A stretch of 28,321 nt of DNA from an uncultured Acetatifactor sp. (GCA_910585615.1 CAJUFO010000058.1:1-28321); one strand, 5' to 3'. Positions 1 through 7,579 are shown, numbered from the stretch's first letter. Numbers and translations are program-made. The notes: generated by a model not told the origin, from the letters alone.

Positions 1-73
1 AACGGTATCCATCGTACCATTCCTTGATCAGATGGAGCTTGTCGGTGCACTGGAACCTTTCCGCCATGGCCTG
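1..73 (-). pseudogene. AAA-ATPase/PD-(D/E)XK family protein, internal fragment running off the window
   Basis: On the minus strand the 24 codons up to the window edge end in KEWYDGYR, the hallmark at the end of the AAA-ATPase_like domain in the large clostridial family that pairs a P-loop ATPase with a C-terminal PD-(D/E)XK nuclease (DUF1703/PDDEXK_9). An in-frame TGA lies just upstream (74-76), so the first ~200 residues of the ATPase are missing and the reading frame starts abruptly beside a beta-lactamase-like fragment. The rest of the gene lies outside the window. The motif match is short, so the family call rests on the WYDGYR box and its lead-in only. It is probably a truncated remnant. 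Confidence 0.5.
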
Positions 74-282
74 TCAATATCGATTATCCCCTGCTCGGAA
101 AGCTTCATGGTACAGATGGCGGTAATGAACTTTGATATGGAGCAGGCAGGGAAAATCGTCCTCTCGTCTACCTCCCTTTGGCTTTCCTTATCAGAAAAGC
201 CATAATATTCATACCCGGGGTCTCCATTCTGCCCTATATAGGCACAGCCGATTCCCGGGAATCTTTTTATCATGTCAATCAT
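70..282 (-). pseudogene. Beta-lactamase-like serine hydrolase, N-terminal fragment
   Basis: About 70 residues match the start of class C beta-lactamase/D-alanyl-D-alanine carboxypeptidase-like hydrolases. The sequence runs through FPACSISKFITAI, containing the SxxK nucleophile box (SISK), and on to EQGIIDIDRP, the usual lead-in to the next domain segment. Homology then stops abruptly: the frame ends after a few unrelated residues (stop near 28) and the AAA-ATPase fragment begins. The YxN and KTG-type boxes needed for catalysis are absent, so the product cannot be active. The start ATG has a good GGGAGG site nine bases upstream and a promoter lies before it, so the 5' end looks genuine and only the 3' part was lost. 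A C-terminal piece of the same family lies at 1782-2462, in the wrong order to be simply the other half. Confidence 0.72.
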
Positions 283-325
283 GTTCTCAGCCTCCCAAGC
301 ATAAAATCATCTGGACAGATATTTT

Positions 326-354
326 ATTATAGCCTACCTGAAAGGTTTAAGCAA
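326..354 (-). promoter_or_regulatory. Promoter for the beta-lactamase-like fragment
   Basis: Minus-strand TTGCTT (349-354), a 17-bp spacer and a perfect TATAAT (326-331). The spacer contains ACCT-TTC-AGGT, a small inverted repeat that could bind a regulator. Transcription would start about 40 bases before the ATG at 282. The rest of 283-490 is AT-rich; apart from this promoter no gene was recognised there, only short frames broken by stops. Confidence 0.55.
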
Positions 355-490
355 TTTAATTGTCTTCCACGAAATTTATTTCTTCAACGATGCGTTCAAG
401 CTGCTGATTTTAATATGATGGCGGATTGTTTCCATTATGTCTTCCGAAGATATATATCAGAATCATATTACGCAGCAGAAAATCCATCCC

Positions 491-1738
491 CTACTCCAGA
501 TAAAACACCGGCCCCTTCGCCGGAAAAGGGAGGCTCCTTCCCTTTGGCACCAGGAAGGCATGATCCCTGCCGAAAAGGTTCAGCCTGTCGCACTCGCAGT
601 CCGTGATGATTAGCAGCGGTGCCTCCCTGGGAAAGTCCTTTGCCTGCTCCAGAAGCTCCACCCCAGGCTGGAGCACCGTACCGCCACGCCCCCGCACCCG
701 GACGCTGCCCGCGATGTCCGCCGCCTCCATGTACCCCTGGTCATAGGGAACGGCATCGCAGAACACCACCCGCAGCCGCTTCACGTCCCGGGCGGCGCTG
801 TAGCTGGCGATGGCTCCCAATGCCGCGGCCAGGAGCCCTCTGTCCATGGAGCCCGAGGTATCCAGCAGCACCCCGAAGGTCCGCCCCGCCTGGGCTTCCT
901 CCTCATAGCGGTAGGAAGGCCTGGGGATGTCCGGCGTGGCCGACTGCCTCCGGCTGAGCCTGGCGTATGTCCGGCGCTTTTCCAGAGGCTCGAACCGCTC
1001 GTCGAACCACTGTGCCAGCTCCACGTCCCAGGGGATGGGCGGCTGGGACAGCGCCCTGATTTCCTCCACCAGTCCCTCGGGAAGATACCCCCTGCCATGG
1101 ACCTGGTGGAAATCCAGGCCTCTCTGGATGGCTCCCCTGCACCAGGCGTCCAAATCCACGAAATCCCTGGAATCCTGCCAGCCTGGCGGCCCGAAGAGGA
1201 TGTCCCTTCCATGCTTTACCAGCTCCCGCAGAGTCTCTTTGATTTTGCAGATGGCTTCGCTGTTCTCCATCCAATGGGCCACTGCCATGTAATTCATCTT
1301 TATGTATTCGGCTGCCTCATCCGCCTTTCTGTTCTGCTTCCTGCAGCTTTCTATGGTTTTCTCTCCTGCACTGCCACATGCCCTTTCCGGTTTCCAGCAG
1401 CAGTCCCACAGCGTATCTGCCTGTGCTTTTTCCAGAAATCCGGGTACGATCAGCACCTTCTGCGCTCCCACCTCCGCTGCCAGGTCCACATGGGCTTTTG
1501 CCCTGTCCAGTTCCTCCCTGTGGATAAAATCGTAGTGCTCGTAGACGCAGCTGATTTTCAGCCCTGCCTCTTTGATTTCCCGGCACAGCTCGGCACCGCC
1601 TTCCCCAAGCTGGGTGCAGTTGATCTCCACTCCCTCGATGCCGAAGCTCCTGCAGGCCTCCAGCAGCTCCGAAAGCTTCCTGCCCTCCTGCTGCACTGCC
1701 TGGGTGATGTGGTCATAAAATACGGAAAGCTTCATCAT
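491..1738 (-). CDS. Chimeric protein: sugar-phosphate isomerase N-terminus fused to VWA/DUF2201 C-terminus
   Basis: This 415-residue frame joins two unrelated families. Residues 1-110 (MMKLSVFYDHITQAV through KVLIVPGFLEKA) look like the first strands of a xylose-isomerase-like TIM barrel, which normally needs about 260-280 residues. From about residue 150 it matches the COG3864/DUF2201 predicted metallopeptidase-VWA family: the RGYLPEGLVEEI and PPIPWDVEL segments, then a VWA domain with the MIDAS motif DTSGS (about residues 293-297), the GRGGT loop and the TDCECDR stretch. The DUF2201 N-terminal part appears missing. Residues 110-150 match neither family as far as I can see. The start has TAAGGAGACAG just upstream (ATGATG, either Met). 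Both halves look incomplete, so this is probably a deletion fusion and not a working two-domain enzyme, although the frame is open and could be expressed. Confidence 0.62.
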   Translation of the reverse strand: MMKLSVFYDHITQAVQQEGRKLSELLEACRSFGIEGVEINCTQLGEGGAELCREIKEAGLKISCVYEHYDFIHREELDRAKAHVDLAAEVGAQKVLIVPGFLEKAQADTLWDCCWKPERACGSAGEKTIESCRKQNRKADEAAEYIKMNYMAVAHWMENSEAICKIKETLRELVKHGRDILFGPPGWQDSRDFVDLDAWCRGAIQRGLDFHQVHGRGYLPEGLVEEIRALSQPPIPWDVELAQWFDERFEPLEKRRTYARLSRRQSATPDIPRPSYRYEEEAQAGRTFGVLLDTSGSMDRGLLAAALGAIASYSAARDVKRLRVVFCDAVPYDQGYMEAADIAGSVRVRGRGGTVLQPGVELLEQAKDFPREAPLLIITDCECDRLNLFGRDHAFLVPKGRSLPFPAKGPVFYLE

Positions 1739-1781
1739 CTGTCTCCTTATAATGTCACGCGTATTAGCACCTTTTTTCCGT

Positions 1782-2462
1782 TTAGGCGCTTAATAACGAA
1801 ATTCTGCGCATTCTGGTAAAATTTTGGTTCACGCTTAACTTCAGTGCTTCCCCTCCAATGTCCTCCAACACCTCTAGCCATGGGGCACCTCCATCATTGA
1901 TGGCCGAAATCGCCAGTGACAGCCCACAGGCAGGGCTCACCAGCAGATAGCTGGTAAACTGCTCCGTGCCGCCGGACTTTATCACCGCCCCTTCCCTCAA
2001 GGGAATCCGGTTCCTGTTGTAGAGGGAGTCCCATCCCAGGCAGTAGTCTGCCGCATCGTATGCCCCCTGCAGAAAGGTCGCTCCCTAGGGATGCCTGGTC
2101 TCGTCCAGATAGGCCTGTCCCACGATGCCCCTGGAATCGATGAAGAGGGAGCCGAACATGGCGCACTCCGGCACAGTGGTATGAATCGCCCCTGCGCCGA
2201 AGCAGTTGTAGTATTCAGGCTCGTCACCCCGGCAGGCTACCTTCACATGCCCTTCCGCAAGCCTTCTGCCCACTCCCGTGGAAAAGGCTCCTGCCAGTTC
2301 TGTTATATGCTCCCGCAGCCACTGAATATAGGGCCTGCCTGTCACCGCCTCCACCACTTCCGCAGCCAGGTCGAAGCCGTCATTGCAGTAGCTGGAAAAC
2401 CTGCCCGGCCTGGCCCGCAGCTTCACAGTCTGCCAGTACGCCGGTGTAGCTCTTGGTATTTC
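1782..2462 (-). pseudogene. Beta-lactamase-like serine hydrolase, C-terminal fragment with in-frame TAG
   Basis: Minus-strand reading from EIPRATPAYWQT into FSSYCNDGFDLAAEVVEAVTG, which carries the YxN box (YCN) of class C beta-lactamase-like hydrolases. An in-frame TAG at 2085-2087 interrupts the frame after DETRHP. Downstream, in the same frame, homology resumes through GWDSLYNRNRIPL and IKSGGTEQF, the KTG-like third box, to a stop at 1782. The first ~130 residues, including SxxK, are missing, because a TAA lies immediately upstream at 2463-2465. With neither an N-terminus nor an uninterrupted frame this is a pseudogene. A sequencing error could explain the TAG but not the missing N-terminus. 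Confidence 0.72.
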
Positions 2463-2488
2463 TTAGCTGGACTTATGGATCTGTATCT

Positions 2489-2905
2489 CTATTTTTCAAT
2501 CTTTATTCTCATCCCTTTGCCATTGTATCCAAATGGTACTGCCTCAAATCCACAGCTCTCATAAAATTTCTCCATACCTCTAATTGATATCAAATTAATA
2601 GTACTGTATTCTCCAGCCATAGTTTCATTTTTTATAGCATCTATTATGGAATTTACAAGTTTTTTTCCTATTCCTTGTTTTTGATATTTTGAGCTGACTA
2701 CTACGTCAACTAAAAGATATGACATACCATCCCCAATGGCTCTGGCCATACCGACTGTTTTGCTATCGTATGTCGCCTTTTTTATAATTGTGCTATTCCT
2801 TATAGCTTTTTCAACAATGAGTGGATTTTTTATTTCCCAGCCTGCTTCTACCCTCAATTTGTTATATTCATCTACGTTTATATCATCGTGTATTTCAATC
2901 ATCAT
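2489..2905 (-). CDS. GNAT family N-acetyltransferase
   Basis: A 138-residue protein of the GCN5-related acetyltransferase fold, which moves an acetyl group from acetyl-CoA to an amine; the substrate is unknown. Motif A is visible as VVVSSKYQKQGIGKKLV, with the Q/R-x-x-G-x-G/A acetyl-CoA pyrophosphate loop, followed by the motif B region FYESCGFEAV. The start ATG at 2903-2905 was chosen because AGAGGA lies nine bases upstream; ATGs at 2914 and 2938 are also in frame but sit on or before that site. It is the only apparently intact gene in the broken stretch 1-3.7 kb, and its codons are much richer in A/T than those of its neighbours, which suggests recent acquisition from a lower-GC clostridium. 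Confidence 0.8.
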   Translation of the reverse strand: MMIEIHDDINVDEYNKLRVEAGWEIKNPLIVEKAIRNSTIIKKATYDSKTVGMARAIGDGMSYLLVDVVVSSKYQKQGIGKKLVNSIIDAIKNETMAGEYSTINLISIRGMEKFYESCGFEAVPFGYNGKGMRIKIEK

Positions 2906-2962
2906 TTTCACCATTCCTCTAATCGCAAATTCATCCAAAAACCGACCGCTGTTTTTCGTTTT

Positions 2963-3703
2963 TCAGATTCTTTCAATCACGCAGCTATGCGCTTTCTTTT
3001 TTGCATCATAGCCGATTCCCACCAGCACGATCTCGCCGCCATAGTCCTTCAATACGGCAGGGTAATTCCGCTCTTTCACCTGCCGGATTGCTCCCTCGGA
3101 CGACTTGTTCCATTTCAGCTCCACCACCAGCGCCGGAAGCGTGTATCTGCGCTTTGGCAGGTATACCACATCCGCGATTCCTTTTTCGGACGGCAGCTCC
3201 TCCACCTTCAGGTACTGATCCAGCGCGGCAATGTACGCGAACTTAATCACGTACCGCAATGCCTGTTCATCATTATAGTAGGTGGGCGCATATTGGGAAT
3301 CCCGTATCTCTTCTATAGCCTTCGCTACCGCCTGCCCATCTCCCGCCATGGTGTCCTCCAGAAGCTTTTTGGAGCGTCCCAGCAGCTCCATCCATTTCCT
3401 GCTTGCACCCGTCCCCTCCAGAATCTGCTCAAACTCTTCCCTTACTTCCTCATTCGGGACATGCGCCGTCCCCTCCTCATTCCAGGTAAGGTATCCCAGA
3501 TGCATCAGGAGCGTCAGCACGTCATCCCGGCTCTTGAAGGTCTCGAAGTCATTCTCGAACCTGTCCGTCCTCACCTCGATTTCCTCATCGGATATCAGCC
3601 TGGCGATGGTCTCCTGGAGCCCCTCGAAGTCCATGTTGATATATGTCATCAGGGATTCCGCTGCCGATGTCCTCTTCCAGTAGGCGCGGCACTTCCGTTC
3701 AGT
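2963..3703 (-). pseudogene. AAA-ATPase/PD-(D/E)XK family protein, C-terminal nuclease half
   Basis: The frame opens just after a TAA at 3704-3706 and reads AYWKRTSAAESLM, corresponding to the YW-x-x-TS segment that follows the ATPase domain in this family. It continues through a linker (VLTLLMHLGYLTWNEE) into the PD-(D/E)XK nuclease domain: GIADVVYLPKRRYTLPALVVELKWN, with the D and ExK residues, and the terminal KERNYPAVLKDYGGEIVLVGI pattern. About 240 of the usual 520-580 residues remain, and the whole ATPase is missing. The first ATG is at 3647-3649 and has no clear ribosome binding site. A promoter-like TTGACT/TAAACT pair lies right upstream, so a nuclease-only product is conceivable. Upstream DNA belongs to the HD-domain gene, so the N-terminus is not merely out of frame. 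Confidence 0.7.
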
Positions 3704-3729
3704 TTATGCCCCAACCGGCCAAAAGTCAA
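3701..3729 (-). promoter_or_regulatory. Promoter-like sequence ahead of the nuclease fragment
   Basis: Minus-strand TTGACT (3724-3729), a 17-bp spacer and TAAACT (3701-3706). It lies between the end of the HD gene and the truncated nuclease frame. The -10 element contains the TAA that closes the truncated frame, so the promoter directly abuts the break point. It may be a leftover promoter of a deleted gene. Confidence 0.4.
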
Positions 3730-3757
3730 TCCTCTCCGGAAAACCATGCCCGTCCCG

Positions 3758-4444
3758 TCAGCACGGGTAATGAAAGCCTTTATTGGCCTGCGCCAAAATA
3801 TCCCGCAAGAGGGCAATCCTCCTCCGGCAGTTTTTATTTATCATATCCTGTGCCGTCCTGGTTCCCCTCGGTAAGGACATGATCCAATTCGCAACCTCAA
3901 TGGCCTGATTGCAGGATGCTATGATTTCCTGATTGGTCTTCTCGTTTACACAATCTCCCAGCAGCATGGCGGTCCTTATCATATCGAACCGGTCGATGTC
4001 ATCGCAGTCCCTTACCGACATCTGGAATACCGTCATGTCCTCTGGCAGGGTGTCTGTCAGGGCGTGCAGGGCGATTCCCCTTACCATTTCCCGCAAAGGT
4101 TCCTGGGGATAACCTATCATTTCCAGATAGCGCTTTGCAATGTCCGCGCTGAAAAGGGGATGCCTTTTGAAATCATCCCCACATTCCCTGTATCCCACAT
4201 CATGCAGAAGGCAGGCTATGATCAGGTCGTCCTTTGGAAGGCCTTCCGCTTCTGCGATGACAGCCGCATTTTCTGCCGCCCTGAGCGAATGCTCATAGCG
4301 ATAAAGCATATCCCCCCGATCCGGCGTGGGGCCTAGCATGTCGTATACGAATGACCGAACGGAAGCAATTGTTTTATCATCATCCGCATGCCTCATAAAG
4401 ATTTTCAAAGCCCTCTCCGACAGAACTGTGCCGAATGTATCCAT
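3758..4444 (-). CDS. HD-domain phosphohydrolase-like protein
   Basis: A 228-residue HD-superfamily protein, metal-dependent phosphohydrolases often acting on nucleotides. The metal ligands are recognisable: H52 in YRYEHSLRAAE, H81-D82 in CLLHDVGYRE, later histidines (HPLFS, ALHALTD) and the acidic DCDDIDRFD segment. The start at 4442-4444 (MDTFGTVLS) has AGGAGG seven bases upstream. The frame extends upstream to 4522 but would overlap the ACT gene and lacks a site there. It lies 31 bases after the ACT-domain gene in the same orientation, so it is probably the last gene of a three-gene operon. The substrate cannot be read from the sequence. Confidence 0.8.
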   Translation of the reverse strand: MDTFGTVLSERALKIFMRHADDDKTIASVRSFVYDMLGPTPDRGDMLYRYEHSLRAAENAAVIAEAEGLPKDDLIIACLLHDVGYRECGDDFKRHPLFSADIAKRYLEMIGYPQEPLREMVRGIALHALTDTLPEDMTVFQMSVRDCDDIDRFDMIRTAMLLGDCVNEKTNQEIIASCNQAIEVANWIMSLPRGTRTAQDMINKNCRRRIALLRDILAQANKGFHYPC

Positions 4445-4475
4445 TTTCCCGCCTCCTGTATTCTTCAGAATTTTT

Positions 4476-4844
4476 TTATTGCACAATTTCATACCCGGCA
4501 GCCTCCAGGATGTCCAATGCACTCTGGTAGTTTTCTGTTTTGGTCAGGACGTAGTCTGTGTCGAAAGTGGAAAGCACAAATATGCTGATCTGATTATCCG
4601 CCAGGATTCCGGAGATTCCAGATAAGATTCCAATCAGGGAAAAATCCAGGCTGCCCTGGACTCGGAAGGCTTTCCATCCGTCCTCTCTCCTAATTACATT
4701 CAGCGGCACATTGTCCGTAATACATACCAGAGAGTTCTCCTCCTCCGTTTTGCCCACAAAGCAGTAGTCCGCAGTCAAATCAACAAGAGAATAGTCCGCT
4801 ACTTTGCATACCGAAAAATCATAATCTATCTTTTTTATCCGCAT
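4476..4844 (-). CDS. ACT-domain (CASTOR-like) protein
   Basis: A 122-residue protein resembling the COG3603 family of small ACT-domain proteins, thought to bind amino acids. The pattern of a short N-terminal strand (SLVDLTADYCFVGKTEEENSL) followed by LIGILSGISGILADNQISIFVLSTFDTDYVL is typical of the ACT fold: the turn ILSGISGIL is the ligand-binding loop and FVLSTFDTDYVL the last conserved strand. It has a weak AGGA site six bases before the ATG. It sits 48 bases downstream of the exonuclease gene and 31 bases upstream of the HD gene, so the three are probably co-transcribed. It is probably regulatory, with no specific partner visible. Confidence 0.78.
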   Translation of the reverse strand: MRIKKIDYDFSVCKVADYSLVDLTADYCFVGKTEEENSLVCITDNVPLNVIRREDGWKAFRVQGSLDFSLIGILSGISGILADNQISIFVLSTFDTDYVLTKTENYQSALDILEAAGYEIVQ

Positions 4845-4892
4845 GATATCCTGTCCCCCATTCTCTCATTCTACCGGCAGCCTCTGTACGCT

Positions 4893-5738
4893 TCACCTCA
4901 ACCCGATTCCCTTCAGCACATGGTTCGTGGTCATATCGGCAGGCTCATATTCCAGCTCCTCCAGAGGAAAGGGCAGGGGCGAGCCGCCGTCCAGCTTGAT
5001 TATCCTGTAATTCGTCCGCAGCCTCTGGGCGTTTCGGAGCACGGACTCCCTTACGGAGGGCTTCCTGATCTCTTCCGCATGGAGGAGAAGGTTTTCCAGC
5101 GTGCCGAATCGGTTCAACAGCGACGCCGCCGTCTTGGGGCCGATTCCCTCCGCCCCCCTGATATTGTCCGCCCCGTCGCCTGTGAGGGATTTGAAATCCG
5201 CGTACTGTGCGGGCGTGATGCCGAACTTTTCCCGGAAGGAATCCGGCGTCCAGAGCACCGAGTCCTTCCCCCGATAGCGGAAGACGGACACCCGGTCTGT
5301 CAGGAGCTGGAAAAAGTCGCTGTCGAAGGAGGAAATGACGATGTCCGTCCCTCGCCCGTAAGCCAGGGCATAACCGGCTATCAGGTCGTCCGCCTCGCAG
5401 TCAGTGGTCTCCGTATGTGCTATGCCCATGTAATCCAAAGCGGCGTATACATCGTCAATCTGCGAGAACGGACTTTCTTCCTCGGAGACCTTGCTGTAGT
5501 CAATCCGGTTGGACTTATAATCCGGATCCAGTCCGGCGCGGGCATTCTCATGCTCCCCGTCGAACAGCACTGCCAGCCAGGCGGGTTCAAACCTGCGGAG
5601 GATCTTCAGCAATGCGCCCACGAACCCCAGCGTCCCCTGAATGGGCTTGCCCTGTTCATTTACGATCCTGGACGGCATGCCGTAGAACATCTGGAACAGC
5701 AGGTTGCTGCCGTCTACAATCAGAAGCCTTCTATCCAT
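4893..5738 (-). CDS. Stand-alone 5'-3' exonuclease (Pol I N-terminal nuclease-like)
   Basis: A 281-residue flap/5' nuclease with the domain normally found at the N-terminus of DNA polymerase I, here without the polymerase. The metal ligands are present: D9 (LLIVDGSN), D60 (LFDGEHENAR), E115-D117-D118 (CEADDLI), D139/D141 (SFDSDFFQLL) and the TGDGADNI cluster. These are followed by the helix-hairpin-helix GIGPKTAASLLNRFG, which grips DNA. Such proteins remove RNA primers or flaps and may back up Pol I. The start MDRRLLIVDG at 5736-5738 has GAGGCGGG just upstream; an in-frame ATG at 5786 is less well placed. It heads the probable operon with the ACT and HD genes, with a strong promoter about 190 bases upstream. 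Confidence 0.88.
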   Translation of the reverse strand: MDRRLLIVDGSNLLFQMFYGMPSRIVNEQGKPIQGTLGFVGALLKILRRFEPAWLAVLFDGEHENARAGLDPDYKSNRIDYSKVSEEESPFSQIDDVYAALDYMGIAHTETTDCEADDLIAGYALAYGRGTDIVISSFDSDFFQLLTDRVSVFRYRGKDSVLWTPDSFREKFGITPAQYADFKSLTGDGADNIRGAEGIGPKTAASLLNRFGTLENLLLHAEEIRKPSVRESVLRNAQRLRTNYRIIKLDGGSPLPFPLEELEYEPADMTTNHVLKGIGLR

Positions 5739-5779
5739 ATCCCGCCTCAGCCGCCTTCCTTTCTGGAGCCTTGCCGTAG

Positions 5780-5850
5780 TCCGCAAGCCTTCTCCTCTTT
5801 CCCTGCCCGCTATTCTGTCGTCCGCAAGCGCTCTCCCGCTTTCCCTGCCT
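5780..5850. repeat. Imperfect direct repeat, period 41 bp
   Basis: TCCGCAAGC followed by a pyrimidine-rich run ending in TTTCCCTGCC occurs at 5780 and again at 5821, giving two degenerate copies with a 41-bp period in the exonuclease leader. No coding role is visible. The remaining part of 5739-6042 contains the exonuclease promoter and the aspA terminator and no recognisable gene. Confidence 0.4.
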
Positions 5851-5931
5851 GCCAGCCATTCCGCTGTCCGGATTCCGTCTGCTAGGCATAGTTTCGCCGG
5901 AGCAGACAGAATTGACGACCTTTCCTATGCA

Positions 5932-5960
5932 AGTATATCATGATTTCCTTTTTGCCACAA
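5932..5960 (-). promoter_or_regulatory. Promoter of the exonuclease-ACT-HD operon
   Basis: Minus-strand TTGTGG (5955-5960), a 17-bp spacer and TATACT (5932-5937), with an extended -10 TGA directly before the hexamer. It lies just after the aspA terminator and gives a leader of about 190 bases before the exonuclease ATG. Confidence 0.6.
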
Positions 5961-5998
5961 TAGATTCCGCATCCTGCCCGAATCCCCCTTTTCCGGAC

Positions 5999-6036
5999 AA
6001 AAAAGACGCATGGGACATAACCGTCAACCATGCGCC
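5999..6036 (-). terminator. Rho-independent terminator of aspA
   Basis: On the minus strand GGCGCATGG pairs with CCATGCGTC (nine pairs, one G-U) around a 14-base loop, followed directly by six T. It starts seven bases after the aspA stop codon. Confidence 0.8.
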
Positions 6037-6042
6037 TTTGCC

Positions 6043-7482
6043 TCACGCCTTCCTGAACGCCTCCATGGGATCCTTGCCCGGAATCCCCGGCTCGGTCATG
6101 TGATAGGGATCCATGACCCTGGCCAGCTGTGCCTCGTCCATCAGCCCCCGCTCCACGATCAGCTCCTTCACGGACCTGTCCGTCTTCAGGGCCTCCTTGG
6201 CCACCTCCGCCGCCGTCTCGTAGCCCACATAAGGGCAGATGGCTGTGATGATGCCGATGCTGTTCTCCACCATCCGGCGGCACCGCTCCTCGTTGGCCGT
6301 GATGCCCACGATGCAGTTGTCCACCAGGGTCTTCACCGCGAAGGTCAGCGTCTCGATGGACTGGAACAGCTTGTAGAAGATAATCGGCTCGAAGGCGTTC
6401 AGCTCCAGCTGCCCCGCCTCGGCGGCCATGGTGATGGTCACGTCGTTGCCGATGATGTTGAAAGCCACCTGGTTCACCACCTCCGGGATCACCGGGTTAA
6501 TCTTGCCCGGCATGATGGAGGAGCCGTTTTGCCTGGCAGGCAGGTTGATCTCTCCCAAGCCTGTCCTGGGGCCGGAGGACATGAGCCGCAGATCGTTGGA
6601 CATCTTGGACAGGTTCACGGCACAGTTCTTCACGATGCCGGAGACGGAGGCGTAATTGTCCAGGTTCTGGGTGGCGTCGATCATGTCGTAGGACTGCACC
6701 AGATCCTGCCCCGTAAGGATGGACATGTTCTTTACTACTCTTCTGTAATACTGCACGTCCGCGTTGAGGCCGGTGCCAATGGCAGTGCCCCCCAGGTTCA
6801 GGCTCTTAATCTCCTCCTTGGCATTGTCGAAACGCTTGATGTCGCGGCTAATCGCGGAGGCATAGGCGTGGAACTCCTGGCCCAGGCGGATGGGCACCGC
6901 GTCCTGGAGCTGGGTCCGCCCCATCTTGATCACGGAGTCGAACTCTTCCGATTTCTTCAAAAGGGCCTGCTCCAACCGGGAGAGCTGCTCCTGGGCCTCG
7001 GTAATCAGCTTCAGGGCCGCCATCTTGCCGCAGGAGGGGAATACGTCGTTGGTGGACTGGCCGAAGTTCACATGGTCGTTGGGGTTGACTATACTGTAGT
7101 CCCCCTTCTTCCCGCCCAGGATTTCGATGGCCCGGTTGGCAATCACCTCGTTGGCGTTCATGTTCAGGGAGGTTCCGGCGCCCCCCTGGATGGGATCCAC
7201 GATGAACTGGTCATGGAACTTGCCCGCGATAATCTCGTCACAGGCCTTGACGATGGCGTCCGCCCGCTTCTTCTCCAGCTCCCCCACCTCGAAATTGGTG
7301 ATAGCTGCGGCCTTCTTGATCTGGGCCACGCTGTTGATCAGCTCCTTGTGCATCTTCAGCCCTGTTATGTAGAAGTTCTCGTGGGCCCGCAGGGTCTGCA
7401 CCCCGTAATAGGCATCCTCCGGCACCTCTTTTTCCCCGATGGAGTCGTGCTCTAGGCGGTATCTCTTCATTTCTTCCTGCAT
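6043..7482 (-). CDS. aspA: Aspartate ammonia-lyase (aspartase)
   Basis: A 479-residue enzyme that converts L-aspartate to fumarate and ammonia, a cytoplasmic homotetramer of the aspartase/fumarase superfamily. The superfamily signature GSSIMPGKINP occupies residues 320-330 and contains the catalytic serine on the flexible loop. Other conserved blocks are GGAGTSLNMNANEV (100-113) and VNPNDHVNFGQSTND (132-146), followed by GRTQLQDAVPI and GTAIGTGLN. AGQLELNAFEP after the signature fits aspartases better than class II fumarases (GNFELN type). Length is normal. The start ATG at 7480-7482 has GAGAGG upstream; a second ATG four codons later, with AGGAAG, is also possible. It is transcribed divergently from a LysR gene that probably controls it, and it supplies fumarate and nitrogen from aspartate. 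Confidence 0.93.
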   Translation of the reverse strand: MQEEMKRYRLEHDSIGEKEVPEDAYYGVQTLRAHENFYITGLKMHKELINSVAQIKKAAAITNFEVGELEKKRADAIVKACDEIIAGKFHDQFIVDPIQGGAGTSLNMNANEVIANRAIEILGGKKGDYSIVNPNDHVNFGQSTNDVFPSCGKMAALKLITEAQEQLSRLEQALLKKSEEFDSVIKMGRTQLQDAVPIRLGQEFHAYASAISRDIKRFDNAKEEIKSLNLGGTAIGTGLNADVQYYRRVVKNMSILTGQDLVQSYDMIDATQNLDNYASVSGIVKNCAVNLSKMSNDLRLMSSGPRTGLGEINLPARQNGSSIMPGKINPVIPEVVNQVAFNIIGNDVTITMAAEAGQLELNAFEPIIFYKLFQSIETLTFAVKTLVDNCIVGITANEERCRRMVENSIGIITAICPYVGYETAAEVAKEALKTDRSVKELIVERGLMDEAQLARVMDPYHMTEPGIPGKDPMEAFRKA

Positions 7483-7542
7483 GGTCTTCCCTCTCCGTTT
7501 CTTCTATAAAAAATCCATTGCGCATTGAGAAATATGTCCCTC

Positions 7543-7571
7543 TTGACTTTACTATATATCCGGGCTACAAT
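7543..7571 (+). promoter_or_regulatory. LysR gene promoter
   Basis: TTGACT (7543-7548), a 17-bp spacer and TACAAT (7566-7571). It lies 110 bases before the LysR start codon and interleaves with the aspA promoter, the usual arrangement for a LysR regulator that represses itself and controls its divergent neighbour. Confidence 0.65.
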
Positions 7572-7579
7572 ATTTTCAA
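7551..7579 (-). promoter_or_regulatory. aspA promoter
   Basis: Minus-strand TTGAAA (7574-7579), a 17-bp spacer and TATAGT (7551-7556). It overlaps the LysR promoter almost completely on the other strand, so the two RNA polymerases should compete. Confidence 0.65.

Noticed and set aside
355..490. Remnant gene in the AT-rich gap, minus strand, reading NNPPSY, stop, NQQLERIVEEINFVEDN
   Set aside because: The frame is short and broken and I cannot assign it to a family, so it is not listed as a gene.
619..957. Plus-strand proline-rich open frame opposite the VWA gene
   Set aside because: Its composition follows from high GC on the strand opposite a real coding frame; it has no motif and no initiation signal.
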